Shown: positions 8,545-15,117, numbered from the stretch's first letter. The stretch is 33,909 nt of DNA from Gemmatimonadota bacterium (GCA_019510405.1 JAEKKK010000258.1:1-33909), one strand, 5' to 3'. Notes: generated by a model not told the origin, from the letters alone. Numbers and translations are program-made.

Positions 8545-8573
8545 AACCTAACAGCGACTCGCGGACGGGTCAA
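8545..8573 (-). promoter_or_regulatory. his operon promoter
   Basis: On the minus strand, TTGACC (8573-8568) and TAGGTT (8550-8545) are separated by 17 bases. Transcription would start about 7 bases after the -10, at or beside the A of the hisL ATG (8538). The same -35 and a TAnnnT -10 with 17-base spacing occur before the cold-shock gene at 14217. Confidence 0.65.
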
Positions 8574-8635
8574 CGTGACGGCGCGCGGTATGCACGCCTC
8601 CGGTACGACCCAAGGTACGGCAGTGAGCGGCCGAT

Positions 8636-8664
8636 TTGCGCTTACAAAACATTGTGAATAAATT
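8636..8664 (+). promoter_or_regulatory. Candidate promoter of cupredoxin gene
   Basis: TTGCGC (8636-8641) and TAAATT (8659-8664) have 17-base spacing, which puts the start near 8671 and a leader of about 58 bases. A weaker alternative -10 (CATAAC, 8692-8697) would place the start near 8703, with the CRP-type palindrome about 42 bases upstream, as at class II activated promoters. Sequence alone cannot choose between repression and activation. Confidence 0.4.
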
Positions 8665-8669
8665 CACAA
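8652..8669. promoter_or_regulatory. CRP-family operator (perfect TGTGA-N6-TCACA)
   Basis: TTGTGAATAAATTCACAA is an inverted repeat with 8-bp perfect arms and contains TGTGA-N6-TCACA, the consensus core for CRP-type regulators. It sits between the divergent his leader and cupredoxin genes in an unusually AT-rich patch. A CRP-family protein with the matching Arg-Glu recognition residues is encoded at 32192-32908. Confidence 0.75.
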
Positions 8670-8728
8670 AACGGCGCGGGTCCCGCGTCGCCATAACCAC
8701 GATCAGGTCCTACTGGAGGCCCTCAGAA

Positions 8729-9274
8729 ATGCGGTTCCACGGTATTGCGCTTCTCGCGAGCGCGACCATCCTCGGCGCCTGCGGCGGCGAGAAGACGCCC
8801 GCCGCCGACACCACCGCGACGGCCACGCCGGCGCCCGCTGCTACGACCACCCCGGCCGATACGGGAGCGGCTGCTGCTGCCGCAGCGCCCGCCGCCGCGG
8901 CGCCGGCTGCTGGCGCGGTTGCCGCTGCGCCGGCCACCGGCACGACGCATGAGGTCAAGATGATCGGTGACGCCACGGGCTATAAGTTCGAGCCCGCGAA
9001 CACCACCGTGAAGCAGGGTGATGCGGTCAAGTTCGTCATGGTCTCCGGCGGCCCGCACAACGTCACCTTCCAGAACGTCACCGACGCCGCGGCCAAGGCG
9101 CAGCTCGATGCGAACATGCCCGGCCAGAAGATGGGCGAGCTCGCCGGCCCGATGGTGATGCAGCCGAACGAAGCATACGTCGTTTCCTTCGCCAAGGTCC
9201 CGCCTGGCAAGTACGATTATATCTGCACGCCGCACGCGGCGATGAACATGAAGGGCTCGATCACGGTCCAGTAG
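8729..9274 (+). CDS. Plastocyanin-like (type 1 copper) lipoprotein
   Basis: A 181-residue secreted blue-copper protein. The N-terminus MRFHGIALLASATILGAC is a lipoprotein signal with lipobox LGAC (Cys18). It is followed by an Ala/Pro/Thr-rich linker to about residue 75 and a cupredoxin domain from about 77 to 181. Type 1 copper ligands are visible: His110 in GGPHNVTF and the C-terminal cluster Cys166-x2-His169-x4-Met174. It probably shuttles electrons at the outer face of the membrane. The ATG at 8729 is chosen for GGAGG at 8715-8719; codons upstream in the same frame are not part of a signal peptide. A CRP-type box lies about 60 bases upstream. Confidence 0.88.
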   Translation: MRFHGIALLASATILGACGGEKTPAADTTATATPAPAATTTPADTGAAAAAAAPAAAAPAAGAVAAAPATGTTHEVKMIGDATGYKFEPANTTVKQGDAVKFVMVSGGPHNVTFQNVTDAAAKAQLDANMPGQKMGELAGPMVMQPNEAYVVSFAKVPPGKYDYICTPHAAMNMKGSITVQ

Positions 9275-9302
9275 TTCTGATCGGCGCCGTTCGATTCGTG
9301 GC

Positions 9303-9330
9303 GGGGCAGGTGCGCATGCGCACCTGCCCC
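9303..9330 (+). terminator. 28-base perfect palindrome after cupredoxin gene
   Basis: Bases 9303-9316 (GGGGCAGGTGCGCA) are followed directly by their exact reverse complement at 9317-9330. It lies 29 bases after the cupredoxin stop. A stable hairpin at this place is probably a terminator or 3' mRNA protector, although the following GTTCGTCGTT is a poor U tract. Confidence 0.55.
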
Positions 9331-9440
9331 GTTCGTCGTTCGCAACGGCTGAGCGCTGGTGCACGTCGTGCAAGAGAAGCCCGCGTCCTGCGACGCGGCC
9401 ACGCGTTGCGTGCCGAGCGAAGCGAGGCGATCATCCACAC

Positions 9441-11195
9441 ATGAGTCCGCGCCGTCGTCCGACGCGAGAACGAGCCAAGCCACCCAGTCCCAGTCGTTCG
9501 ACGTGGATGGCTGCGCGTGCGCGCAATGCGCTCCGCCGGCCGGTGTTCATCGGCGCGGTGAGCATCCTGACGTTCATCGCCTCGCTCGTCGCTCTGGTCG
9601 TGGTCCCGCAACAGGCGCGACGTGCAGCGGCGCAGCTTCGGCCAGTCAGCACACAACGCCCCGATACCGAGCCCACCGTCGCGGCCCTTACCGAGGCAGA
9701 GCGTCAGGTGCGTGCCGCCGACTCGACGCTGCTCGTCGCACGAAACCAGATCTCGCAGCTGGTTGCCGCGACGGCAGGAGGCTCCCCCGATTCGCTCGCG
9801 GGAGGCGTCGTCCTCACCGATTCGATGCGCACTCGCCGCGACTCGCTGGCGACCCAGGTCGCGCAGCTTGGGCAGCTGTTGACCCGTGCCGACAACGCAC
9901 CGCTACTCGGATCGTACCGTGCACTCGCAGAGGCGCCCGCGATGCGCGGCGATGCGAGGGTCCGGCAGCTGCTCGATTCACTCGTCGAGATCGAGCGCGA
10001 ACGCGAGAGTTACAACGCGGTCGGTGGAGTCGATCCGGTGTTCGTCGCGTTGACCGCGCGTGCGAACGAGCTGGGGCGAGCCATCGAAGGAATGGCCACC
10101 GCCCGACGTAACGCCCTGCGCCAGGAGATCGCCGCACTCACGCCTGCAGCACCCACGGTTGCCGACATCATGGCGTCCCGAGGAATCCCGGATACGCTCG
10201 AACAGATCGGGAAGGCGACCTCCGCGCGCGCGGCCGCTGCCGGAGTTGCCGAGCGGCTCGCGCGTGAGCGAGCGGAGCTCGTCAAACTCGACGCGCGCGA
10301 GGAGCGCGCGCGGGAGCTCGCCAACCTGGGCGCATCGCCCCCCGCGATGCTGGCCGCCGCTCTCATCTTCGGCGCGGTAATCGGATTCGGGTTCGCCCTC
10401 GTGGATGAAGTCAGGCATCCACGCATCGCGGACGCGTACGAGGCGGAGCGTGCGACCGGGGTGCGCGTCCTTGGCGTGATCAGCCCCCTGCCCCGGTCAC
10501 CGGAACGCGGCCGACGCTCGTCCGACCGCAACGCCCCTCCATATATCGACCCGGGCGCCGACGGCCACCAACTGATCTATCTCCACGTTGCGACAGCCGG
10601 ATCCAACGTGCTGATGCTCACCATTACGGGAGACAACCCCGCCGTATCGGCGATCGTAGCCATTAACTTTGCCACGATCGCCGCGGACGAAGCGCGCAGC
10701 ACCCTCCTCATCGATACGGATGCAGGGGCATCGACGGTTGCGGCCGCGCTCCGGTTCCGCTCGAGTCAGGGGCTGAGCGGCCTCGTGACGCAGAAGCTGA
10801 GTTGGCCCGAGGCAGTCCGCTCCGCCCGGATCGGCCGCGACAGCGCCATCGACGTCGTTCCGAGTGGACCGGACGCTCCGCCTTTCCAGGCCGTCAGTGC
10901 GCTTCTACAGAGCGACGCAAGTCGGCTGGCTCGGCGCTACGACACCATTGTGCTGGTCAGTGCGGCAGAACAGGTCCTGAGCGGTCTCCCCAGCGTGCTC
11001 CCGATTCCGGACGTTGTGTATTGTGTGCGGGCGGGGCAGACGCCGATTGCGCAATTGAAGCGTGCCCTCGAGGACATCGAGCGGACCGGTGGTCGCATCC
11101 GCGGTATCGTGCTCTGGAACGCGCCCGATCCCGTCCTCTCCGAAGTACGCCCAGCCGAAGCGCGCCCGGCTGCCGAAGTCCCCGCCACCGTGTGA
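9441..11195 (+). CDS. Chain-length-determinant/tyrosine-kinase-like membrane protein with degenerate P-loop
   Basis: 584 residues with the architecture of Wzc-type bacterial tyrosine kinases. A transmembrane segment lies at about 34-55, a long periplasmic helical, coiled-coil-prone region (about 60-298, rich in Arg/Glu/Ala/Leu) follows, then a second transmembrane segment at about 301-321 and a cytoplasmic MinD/CpsD-like domain. In that domain the Walker A site, normally GxxGxGK(S/T), reads ITGDNPAVSAIVAIN (about 395-409) and has lost the glycines and lysine, whereas the Walker B-like strand STLLIDTDAGAS is kept. The C-terminus has no tyrosine cluster. This suggests a non-catalytic scaffold for polysaccharide chain-length control. 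No polysaccharide genes flank it. Start at 9441 by position; no strong ribosome site. Confidence 0.6.
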   Translation: MSPRRRPTRERAKPPSPSRSTWMAARARNALRRPVFIGAVSILTFIASLVALVVVPQQARRAAAQLRPVSTQRPDTEPTVAALTEAERQVRAADSTLLVARNQISQLVAATAGGSPDSLAGGVVLTDSMRTRRDSLATQVAQLGQLLTRADNAPLLGSYRALAEAPAMRGDARVRQLLDSLVEIERERESYNAVGGVDPVFVALTARANELGRAIEGMATARRNALRQEIAALTPAAPTVADIMASRGIPDTLEQIGKATSARAAAAGVAERLARERAELVKLDAREERARELANLGASPPAMLAAALIFGAVIGFGFALVDEVRHPRIADAYEAERATGVRVLGVISPLPRSPERGRRSSDRNAPPYIDPGADGHQLIYLHVATAGSNVLMLTITGDNPAVSAIVAINFATIAADEARSTLLIDTDAGASTVAAALRFRSSQGLSGLVTQKLSWPEAVRSARIGRDSAIDVVPSGPDAPPFQAVSALLQSDASRLARRYDTIVLVSAAEQVLSGLPSVLPIPDVVYCVRAGQTPIAQLKRALEDIERTGGRIRGIVLWNAPDPVLSEVRPAEARPAAEVPATV

Positions 11196-11213
11196 ATTGG
11201 CGCCAGTAAAACA

Positions 11214-11244
11214 ACACTAAGGCCGCACTACAAGACCATAGTGT
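11214..11244. repeat. CACTA repeats upstream of small membrane protein
   Basis: CACTA occurs at 11215-11219 and 11226-11230 (11 bases apart, one helical turn) and inverted as TAGTG at 11239-11243; ACACTA (11214-11219) and TAGTGT (11239-11244) are exact inverse partners. This AT-richer gap precedes the gene at 11284 and may be a regulator-binding region. No convincing -35/-10 pair was found. Confidence 0.35.
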
Positions 11245-11283
11245 AATAAAGACGCCTCACTTTCCAATACCGAGTGCCACGCT

Positions 11284-11709
11284 ATGTGGGCTGACACCCT
11301 GCTCGCCGCGGAGCGGGCGCATCTCCTCCGGCTAGCCCTCTGGGGTGCGGCGAGTCTGCTCGTCGGCACTGCCGTGGTGGTGATGCTCGCCGGCCGCTCA
11401 CGATCCTCGCTGCTGCAACACTTTGGAATTCAAACCGGGGTCTGGGGTGCCGTCGAATCTGGTATCGCGCTTGTCCTGTTACGTTCGCTGGCTCTTCGTG
11501 ATCTCACGAGCGCGACACAACTCGACAGGATGGTCTGGCTGAACATCGGACTCGATGTCGGCTACGCGCTCGTGGGCATCACGCTCGCCGTGATCGGCTG
11601 GCGAGTGGTTCAGCGCCTGGGGATGACCGGAGCCGGTATCGCGATCGTGCTCCAGGGCGGTGCATTGACGGTGCTCGACCTTCAGCTCGCCAGCCAGATT
11701 TCGCGTTGA
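11284..11709 (+). CDS. Small integral membrane protein, unknown function
   Basis: A 141-residue protein with four hydrophobic segments, near residues 15-36, 48-67, 83-105 and 112-134, joined by short loops with few charges. The second and third segments are linked by RSLALRDLTSATQLDRMVW. It resembles unnamed four-helix membrane proteins (DUF6992-like) known mainly from genome annotation; I do not recognise a catalytic motif. The ATG at 11284 lacks a clear Shine-Dalgarno site. It lies between the kinase-like gene and the HD-domain gene on the same strand, with separate intergenic structures on both sides, so it is probably its own unit. Confidence 0.6.
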   Translation: MWADTLLAAERAHLLRLALWGAASLLVGTAVVVMLAGRSRSSLLQHFGIQTGVWGAVESGIALVLLRSLALRDLTSATQLDRMVWLNIGLDVGYALVGITLAVIGWRVVQRLGMTGAGIAIVLQGGALTVLDLQLASQISR

Positions 11710-11710
11710 T

Positions 11711-11753
11711 GAGGCTCTGGCGATGACCGCGCTGTGCGGACCATCGCCGCCTC
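11711..11753 (+). terminator. Long interrupted hairpin between genes
   Basis: Nested arms pair GAGGC/GCCTC (11711-11715 with 11749-11753), GGCGATG/CATCGCC (11719-11725 with 11742-11748) and CCGC/GCGG (11727-11730 with 11736-11739). It follows the stop at 11709 directly. A terminator or transcript-end structure is likely; there is no U tract. Confidence 0.5.
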
Positions 11754-11800
11754 GGTATGTTTGAGCATAGTTCGACGACTGCCTGCCTTCCCGCGACCCG

Positions 11801-12430
11801 ATGTCGATCCGCGGCTACTCCGACCGAATCAATCACGCGCTCGCCTTCGCGGCGAAGCATCATGATCGACAGGTTCGGAAGGGTACGCGCCTGCCCTACC
11901 TCACCCATCCGGCGAATGTCGCCGTCATCCTGACCCGATATGGACAGGATGAGACGACAGTCGTGAGCGGCATCCTGCACGATGTGATCGAGGACTGTGT
12001 GCGCGACGGCTATACGCGCAATACGCTCGAGCAACGCATCGGGGACAAATTCGGGCCGGAGGTGCTGGAGACCGTACTTGCGGTTACCGAGCGGCAGGTC
12101 GACGAGGAGGGCATCGAGCTCTCGAGTGAGGAGCGGCGCGATGACTATCTCGCCAGACTCGCAGCCGCGCCGGAGCGCGCGCGCTGGGTCTGTGCCGCTG
12201 ACAAGATTCACAACGGCAGCACCATCCTCGCCGATCTCAAACGCACGCTCGATCCCGACACGGTCTGGTCGCGCTTCAACGCGGGACGTTCGGGGACGGT
12301 ACGATGGTACCGGCGCGTCTACGAACGACTGCAGGAAGTCGGCTTCGAGGCTTCGATCATGGACGAGCTCCAGTTCGTGGCCGAGGAGCTGGAGCGCGTC
12401 GTCGGGACGAGCAGTCTGTCGTCGCGCTGA
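11801..12430 (+). CDS. Stand-alone HD-domain hydrolase, small alarmone hydrolase (Mesh1/SpoT-HD) type
   Basis: 209 residues covering only the hydrolase domain of the RelA/SpoT family. Metal-site residues are visible: His36 in GTRLPYLTHPA, His60-Asp61 in GILHDVIED (with Glu64-Asp65 as in ppGpp hydrolases) and Asp134 in CAADKIHNGSTI. No synthetase, TGS or ACT domain follows, so it cannot make ppGpp. By family it probably removes the 3'-pyrophosphate of (p)ppGpp in the cytosol, though some HD relatives act on other nucleotides. The ATG at 11801 opens with SDRINHALAFAAKHH, the normal domain start; no ribosome site is obvious. It converges with ispG, 11 bases away. Confidence 0.75.
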   Translation: MSIRGYSDRINHALAFAAKHHDRQVRKGTRLPYLTHPANVAVILTRYGQDETTVVSGILHDVIEDCVRDGYTRNTLEQRIGDKFGPEVLETVLAVTERQVDEEGIELSSEERRDDYLARLAAAPERARWVCAADKIHNGSTILADLKRTLDPDTVWSRFNAGRSGTVRWYRRVYERLQEVGFEASIMDELQFVAEELERVVGTSSLSSR

Positions 12431-12441
12431 GCCGGATCTGC

Positions 12442-13640
12442 TCAGGTCGTGACGCTGGCCCCGGCCCCGGTGAGCGCGCCGGCCGTTGAAGCCGCCGGAT
12501 ACGTGCGCGCTACGTACTCCTCGAGAATACCGAGGAACTCCTGCACGATGTGCTCACCCTTGAGCGTAGTGAACAGGCGCCCGTCCACGTAGACGGGCGC
12601 TTTGGGCTCCTCGAAGGTGCCTGGCAGCGAGATACCGAGATTCGCGTGCTTCGACTCGCCCGGTCCATTCACGACGCAGCCCATCACGGCGACGTGCATG
12701 GTCTCCACGCCAGGATGCGTCTGTCGCCAGACCGGCATCTGCTCGCGGATATAAGTCTGGATGTCTTCGGCCATGTGCTGGAAGAAGGTCGACGTCGTGC
12801 GCCCGCACCCGGGGCACGCCGTCACCTGTGGCGCGAAGCTTCGCAGACCGAGCGACTGCAGGATCTGCTGCGCAACGAGCACCTCTTCGGTCCGATCGCC
12901 ATTCGGTTTCGGCGTCAGCGACACGCGGATCGTATCGCCGATTCCCTTGGCGAGAAGAATGGAGAGCGCCGCCGCACTGGCCACCTGCCCCTTCATGCCC
13001 ATGCCGGCCTCGGTCAGCCCGAGGTGCAGCGGATAGTCGCAGCGCGACGCGAGGCGTTCGTAGACATCGACCAAGTCGCGAGCATGGCCTCGATGTAGAC
13101 GTCCTTCGCAGTGCGCGGCGCCGCTGCGCGCGCGTTCTCGTCCATCATCTCCGTCAGCAGATCCTGGTCGAGCGAACCCCAGTTCACGCCGATGCGCACA
13201 GGCTTCCCGTGCTCGACGGCGATCTGCACGATCGTTCGGAAGTTTTCGTCCCGCCGCTTCCCGCCCACGTTGCCGGGGTTGATGCGATACTTGTCCAGCG
13301 CGCGCGCGCAGGCGGGAAAACGCGCCAGCAGCAGGTGACCGTTGTAGTGAAAATCGCCGACGATCGGCACGGTGACGCCGGCATCGCCGAGACGCGCCAC
13401 GATCTCCGGCACGGCTGCCGCCGCCGCCTCGTTGTTCACGGTCACCCGAACCAGTTGCGAACCGGCGCGCACGAGATTCTCGATCTGCGCCGCGGTGCTG
13501 CTGGCGTCGGCGGTATCCGTGTTCGTCATCGACTGCACGACGATCGGATGACTGGAGCCGACCGGCACGGAGCCGACGTACGCGGTAACGGTGGGTCTGC
13601 GTGGGGCGAAGGTCACGAGCAAACGGGGTGAAGGCGACAA
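12442..13640 (-). pseudogene. ispG: 4-hydroxy-3-methylbut-2-enyl diphosphate synthase, broken by an internal out-of-frame gap
   Basis: IspG makes HMBPP, the penultimate intermediate of the MEP isoprenoid pathway. The N-terminal barrel reads normally from a TTG at 13640 or GTG at 13616 ([52 protein letters not shown]). At 13079-13083 the frame changes, and the protein resumes as [21 protein letters not shown] and continues through the [4Fe-4S] domain ([27 protein letters not shown]). About 30 residues normally found between EAM and DLxxVY are absent, so some 90 bases are missing (length 1 mod 3). Both flanks are well conserved. The enzyme should be essential where the MEP pathway is the only isoprenoid route, so sequencing or assembly error is a serious alternative to true loss. 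Confidence 0.85.
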
Positions 13641-13736
13641 TGAAATCTAAGGCAAGGCCCCTGTGGCGCGTGCGAGGAAGGCGTAGTTTCCGCCCAGGCA
13701 AGCCGCACCGACCTCACGCGCATACGGAGGATTCAT

Positions 13737-14153
13737 ATGACGGACGAAGGGCAACAGGACGCAGCTGGCGCCCCCTCCCCGCGGCGTCGGCGCCGCTGGC
13801 CATGGATCCTGCTCGGCGTGCTGCTCGTACCCGTGCTCGGCCTAGCTGCGTGGACGGCGATCGCCCTCTCCTACACATACTCCACGGGGGATCGGGCAGG
13901 CTACATCCAGAAGCTCTCCCACAAGGGGTGGATCTGTAAGACGTGGGAGGGTGAGCTTGCGATGGTGAATGTTCCTGGTGCCGCGCAGGAGCGTTTTCCC
14001 TTCACCGTTCGATCTGACAGTCTCGCGGCAGTCCTCACCAAGATGATGGGCTCCCGCGTTTCGATCACCTATGAGCAGCACATCGGGCTTCCGACCTCCT
14101 GCTTCGGCGAGACCCAGTACTTCGTGGTCGGGGCCGAGAAGGCGGCGCCCTGA
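13737..14153 (+). CDS. Membrane-anchored hypothetical protein
   Basis: 138 residues: a basic N-terminal tail (SPRRRRRW), one transmembrane helix (about 22-45, WPWILLGVLLVPVLGLAAWTA), then a small exported domain with YSTGDRAGYIQKLSHKGW and GLPTSCFGETQYFVVG. It resembles a small family of anchored proteins that databases often label misleadingly as 6-phosphogluconate dehydrogenase; there is no nucleotide-binding motif to support that. The start is secure: GGAGG at 13726-13730 lies six bases before the ATG. It is divergent from ispG and followed by the cold-shock gene. Confidence 0.7.
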   Translation: MTDEGQQDAAGAPSPRRRRRWPWILLGVLLVPVLGLAAWTAIALSYTYSTGDRAGYIQKLSHKGWICKTWEGELAMVNVPGAAQERFPFTVRSDSLAAVLTKMMGSRVSITYEQHIGLPTSCFGETQYFVVGAEKAAP

Positions 14154-14216
14154 CTATCGTCCGGCGAGTCGCGTCCGTTCCATCCTCCGGGGGCGGATAG
14201 GCCCCTGCCCCGACTA

Positions 14217-14245
14217 TTGACCGTTCTTTTTGGGCTTGCTACGTT
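14217..14245 (+). promoter_or_regulatory. Promoter of cold-shock gene
   Basis: TTGACC (14217-14222), a 17-base spacer and TACGTT (14240-14245). The predicted start near 14252 leaves about 128 bases of untranslated leader, a length typical of cold-inducible csp mRNAs. Confidence 0.65.
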
Positions 14246-14251
14246 TGCGCT

Positions 14252-14279
14252 CGCCGAGCCAGGGATACAGGGCTCGGCG
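14252..14279 (+). promoter_or_regulatory. 5'-terminal stem-loop of csp leader RNA
   Basis: CGCCGAGCC (14252-14260) pairs perfectly with GGCTCGGCG (14271-14279) around a 10-base loop AGGGATACAG. It begins exactly at the predicted transcript start, so the mRNA would carry a 9-bp stem at its 5' end, a known way to slow decay, and possibly a temperature-sensitive element. Confidence 0.6.
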
Positions 14280-14380
14280 TTGTTCATCGCGACGGGACAC
14301 CGGTGCGCCCGCCGCACTGGCTATTGTCGGGGTACGGCGCGTTCCGCTCCCTAGACAATCAGTTTTCTCAGGAGTGGGAC

Positions 14381-14587
14381 ATGCGTACGACCGGCAAGGT
14401 GAAGTGGTTCAACGACGCGAAGGGCTTTGGCTTCATCACCCCCGATAGCGGCGAGAAAGACTGCTTCGTGCACTACAGCGCGATCCAGGGTAACGGCTTC
14501 AAGTCTCTCGCCGAGGGAGATGCGGTGGAGTTCGACATCGTCCAGGGCGCCAAGGGACCCGCAGCCGAGAACGTGTCGAAGACCTGA
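14381..14587 (+). CDS. Cold-shock domain protein
   Basis: A 68-residue CspA-family protein: a five-strand OB barrel binding single-stranded RNA and DNA, acting as an RNA chaperone. RNP1 is KGFGFITP and RNP2 is DCFVHYSAI; the opening [14 protein letters not shown] is the family hallmark. The ATG at 14381 has AGGAG at 14370-14374; the longer open frame upstream is untranslated leader. It is monocistronic, with its own promoter, structured leader and strong terminator. Confidence 0.95.
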   Translation: MRTTGKVKWFNDAKGFGFITPDSGEKDCFVHYSAIQGNGFKSLAEGDAVEFDIVQGAKGPAAENVSKT

Positions 14588-14611
14588 CCCGATCGGGCTC
14601 ACCGAGGGACG

Positions 14612-14644
14612 GAAAGCGGGGCGGCCTCAGGCCGCCCCGCTTTC
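14612..14644 (+). terminator. Terminator of cold-shock gene
   Basis: A 15-bp perfect stem (14612-14626 with 14630-14644) around TCA, A-rich at the base of the 5' arm and T-rich on the 3' arm. It starts 25 bases after the csp stop. It may also serve the converging gene at 14657. Confidence 0.85.
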
Positions 14645-14656
14645 TCATCTCTGTCT

Positions 14657-15040
14657 TCAGGCCCGCGTTCGGTGACGCGGCCGCCCGCGTTGAGGCCGAG
14701 GGGCGCTCTCGAGCGCGTCCACTAGCCGGCGATGCAGGTCGTGCTCGAACCGCTCCCGGTCGACAGAGAGGGCCAGATAGGGCCCAGTCGCCAACTTGCC
14801 GTCGGAGGAGGCCAGAAGCGCGGCGCCGAGCGCCACGGCATCGCGCACCGAGCACCCGATTCGCATGTGGAGCTGGCGGATCATGGCGATGTGCACCAGC
14901 GCTGGCCACGAGATGCCGCGGGCGACGCCACGCGCCCTGCCCTGTACCCCGGGCACATGGTGGTGTGCAATCAGATTGTCGGTCCACTTCTCAGGCGCCT
15001 CTAGCGCAACCGACGCAATAGCAACGCTATAGAGTCTCAC
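14657..15040 (-). CDS. Putative helix-turn-helix (MerR-like) protein
   Basis: 127 residues starting at a GTG (15040) preceded by AGGA about nine bases upstream. The segment EKWTDNLIAHHHVPGVQGRARGVARGI.. and ..LVHIAMIRQLHMRIGCSVRDAVALGAALL looks like a small winged-helix/MerR-type fold: a turn with GVARGISW, then amphipathic helices in which an M-R-I-G-x-S-V turn precedes the next helix. The basic tail (RPQRGRPRHRTR) fits nucleic-acid binding. I do not recognise the family with certainty. Two identical-type palindromes lie directly upstream, one overlapping its ribosome site, suggesting a self-regulating DNA-binding protein. Confidence 0.5.
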   Translation of the reverse strand: MRLYSVAIASVALEAPEKWTDNLIAHHHVPGVQGRARGVARGISWPALVHIAMIRQLHMRIGCSVRDAVALGAALLASSDGKLATGPYLALSVDRERFEHDLHRRLVDALESAPRPQRGRPRHRTRA

Positions 15041-15048
15041 AATTAGTT

Positions 15049-15062
15049 CCTATTTCCATAGG
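15049..15062. promoter_or_regulatory. Operator-like palindrome 1 (CCTAT-N4-ATAGG)
   Basis: CCTATTTCCATAGG lies 9 bases before the GTG of the HTH-like gene and covers its AGGA ribosome site. It has the same arms and spacing as the palindrome at 15096-15109; the centres are 47 bases apart. Confidence 0.55.
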
Positions 15063-15095
15063 ACATTTATCAGAGCCTGACCGGTCTGAAATGGC

Positions 15096-15117
15096 CCTAT
15101 CAAAATAGGAAATTATA
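15096..15117 (-). promoter_or_regulatory. Operator-like palindrome 2 with TATAAT -10
   Basis: CCTATCAAAATAGG (15096-15109) is followed, upstream on the minus strand, by a perfect TATAAT (15117-15112). The predicted start (about 15105) falls inside the palindrome, so a bound protein would block transcription of the HTH-like gene. No good -35 was seen 17 bases further up. Confidence 0.55.

Noticed and set aside
8877-8945. GCC/GCG/GCT-rich low-complexity tract as a possible repeat array
   Set aside because: It codes the Ala/Pro linker of the cupredoxin lipoprotein in frame; irregular units and no spacer structure.
9285-9310. GTTCGATTC resembling a tRNA T-loop
   Set aside because: The flanking bases do not form a T stem and the cupredoxin gene ends just upstream, leaving no room for a tRNA body.
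13644-13649. TAGATT on the minus strand as a leaderless promoter for ispG
   Set aside because: It ends only 3 bases before the TTG at 13640 and no -35 was found at 16 to 18 bases, so the geometry does not fit.
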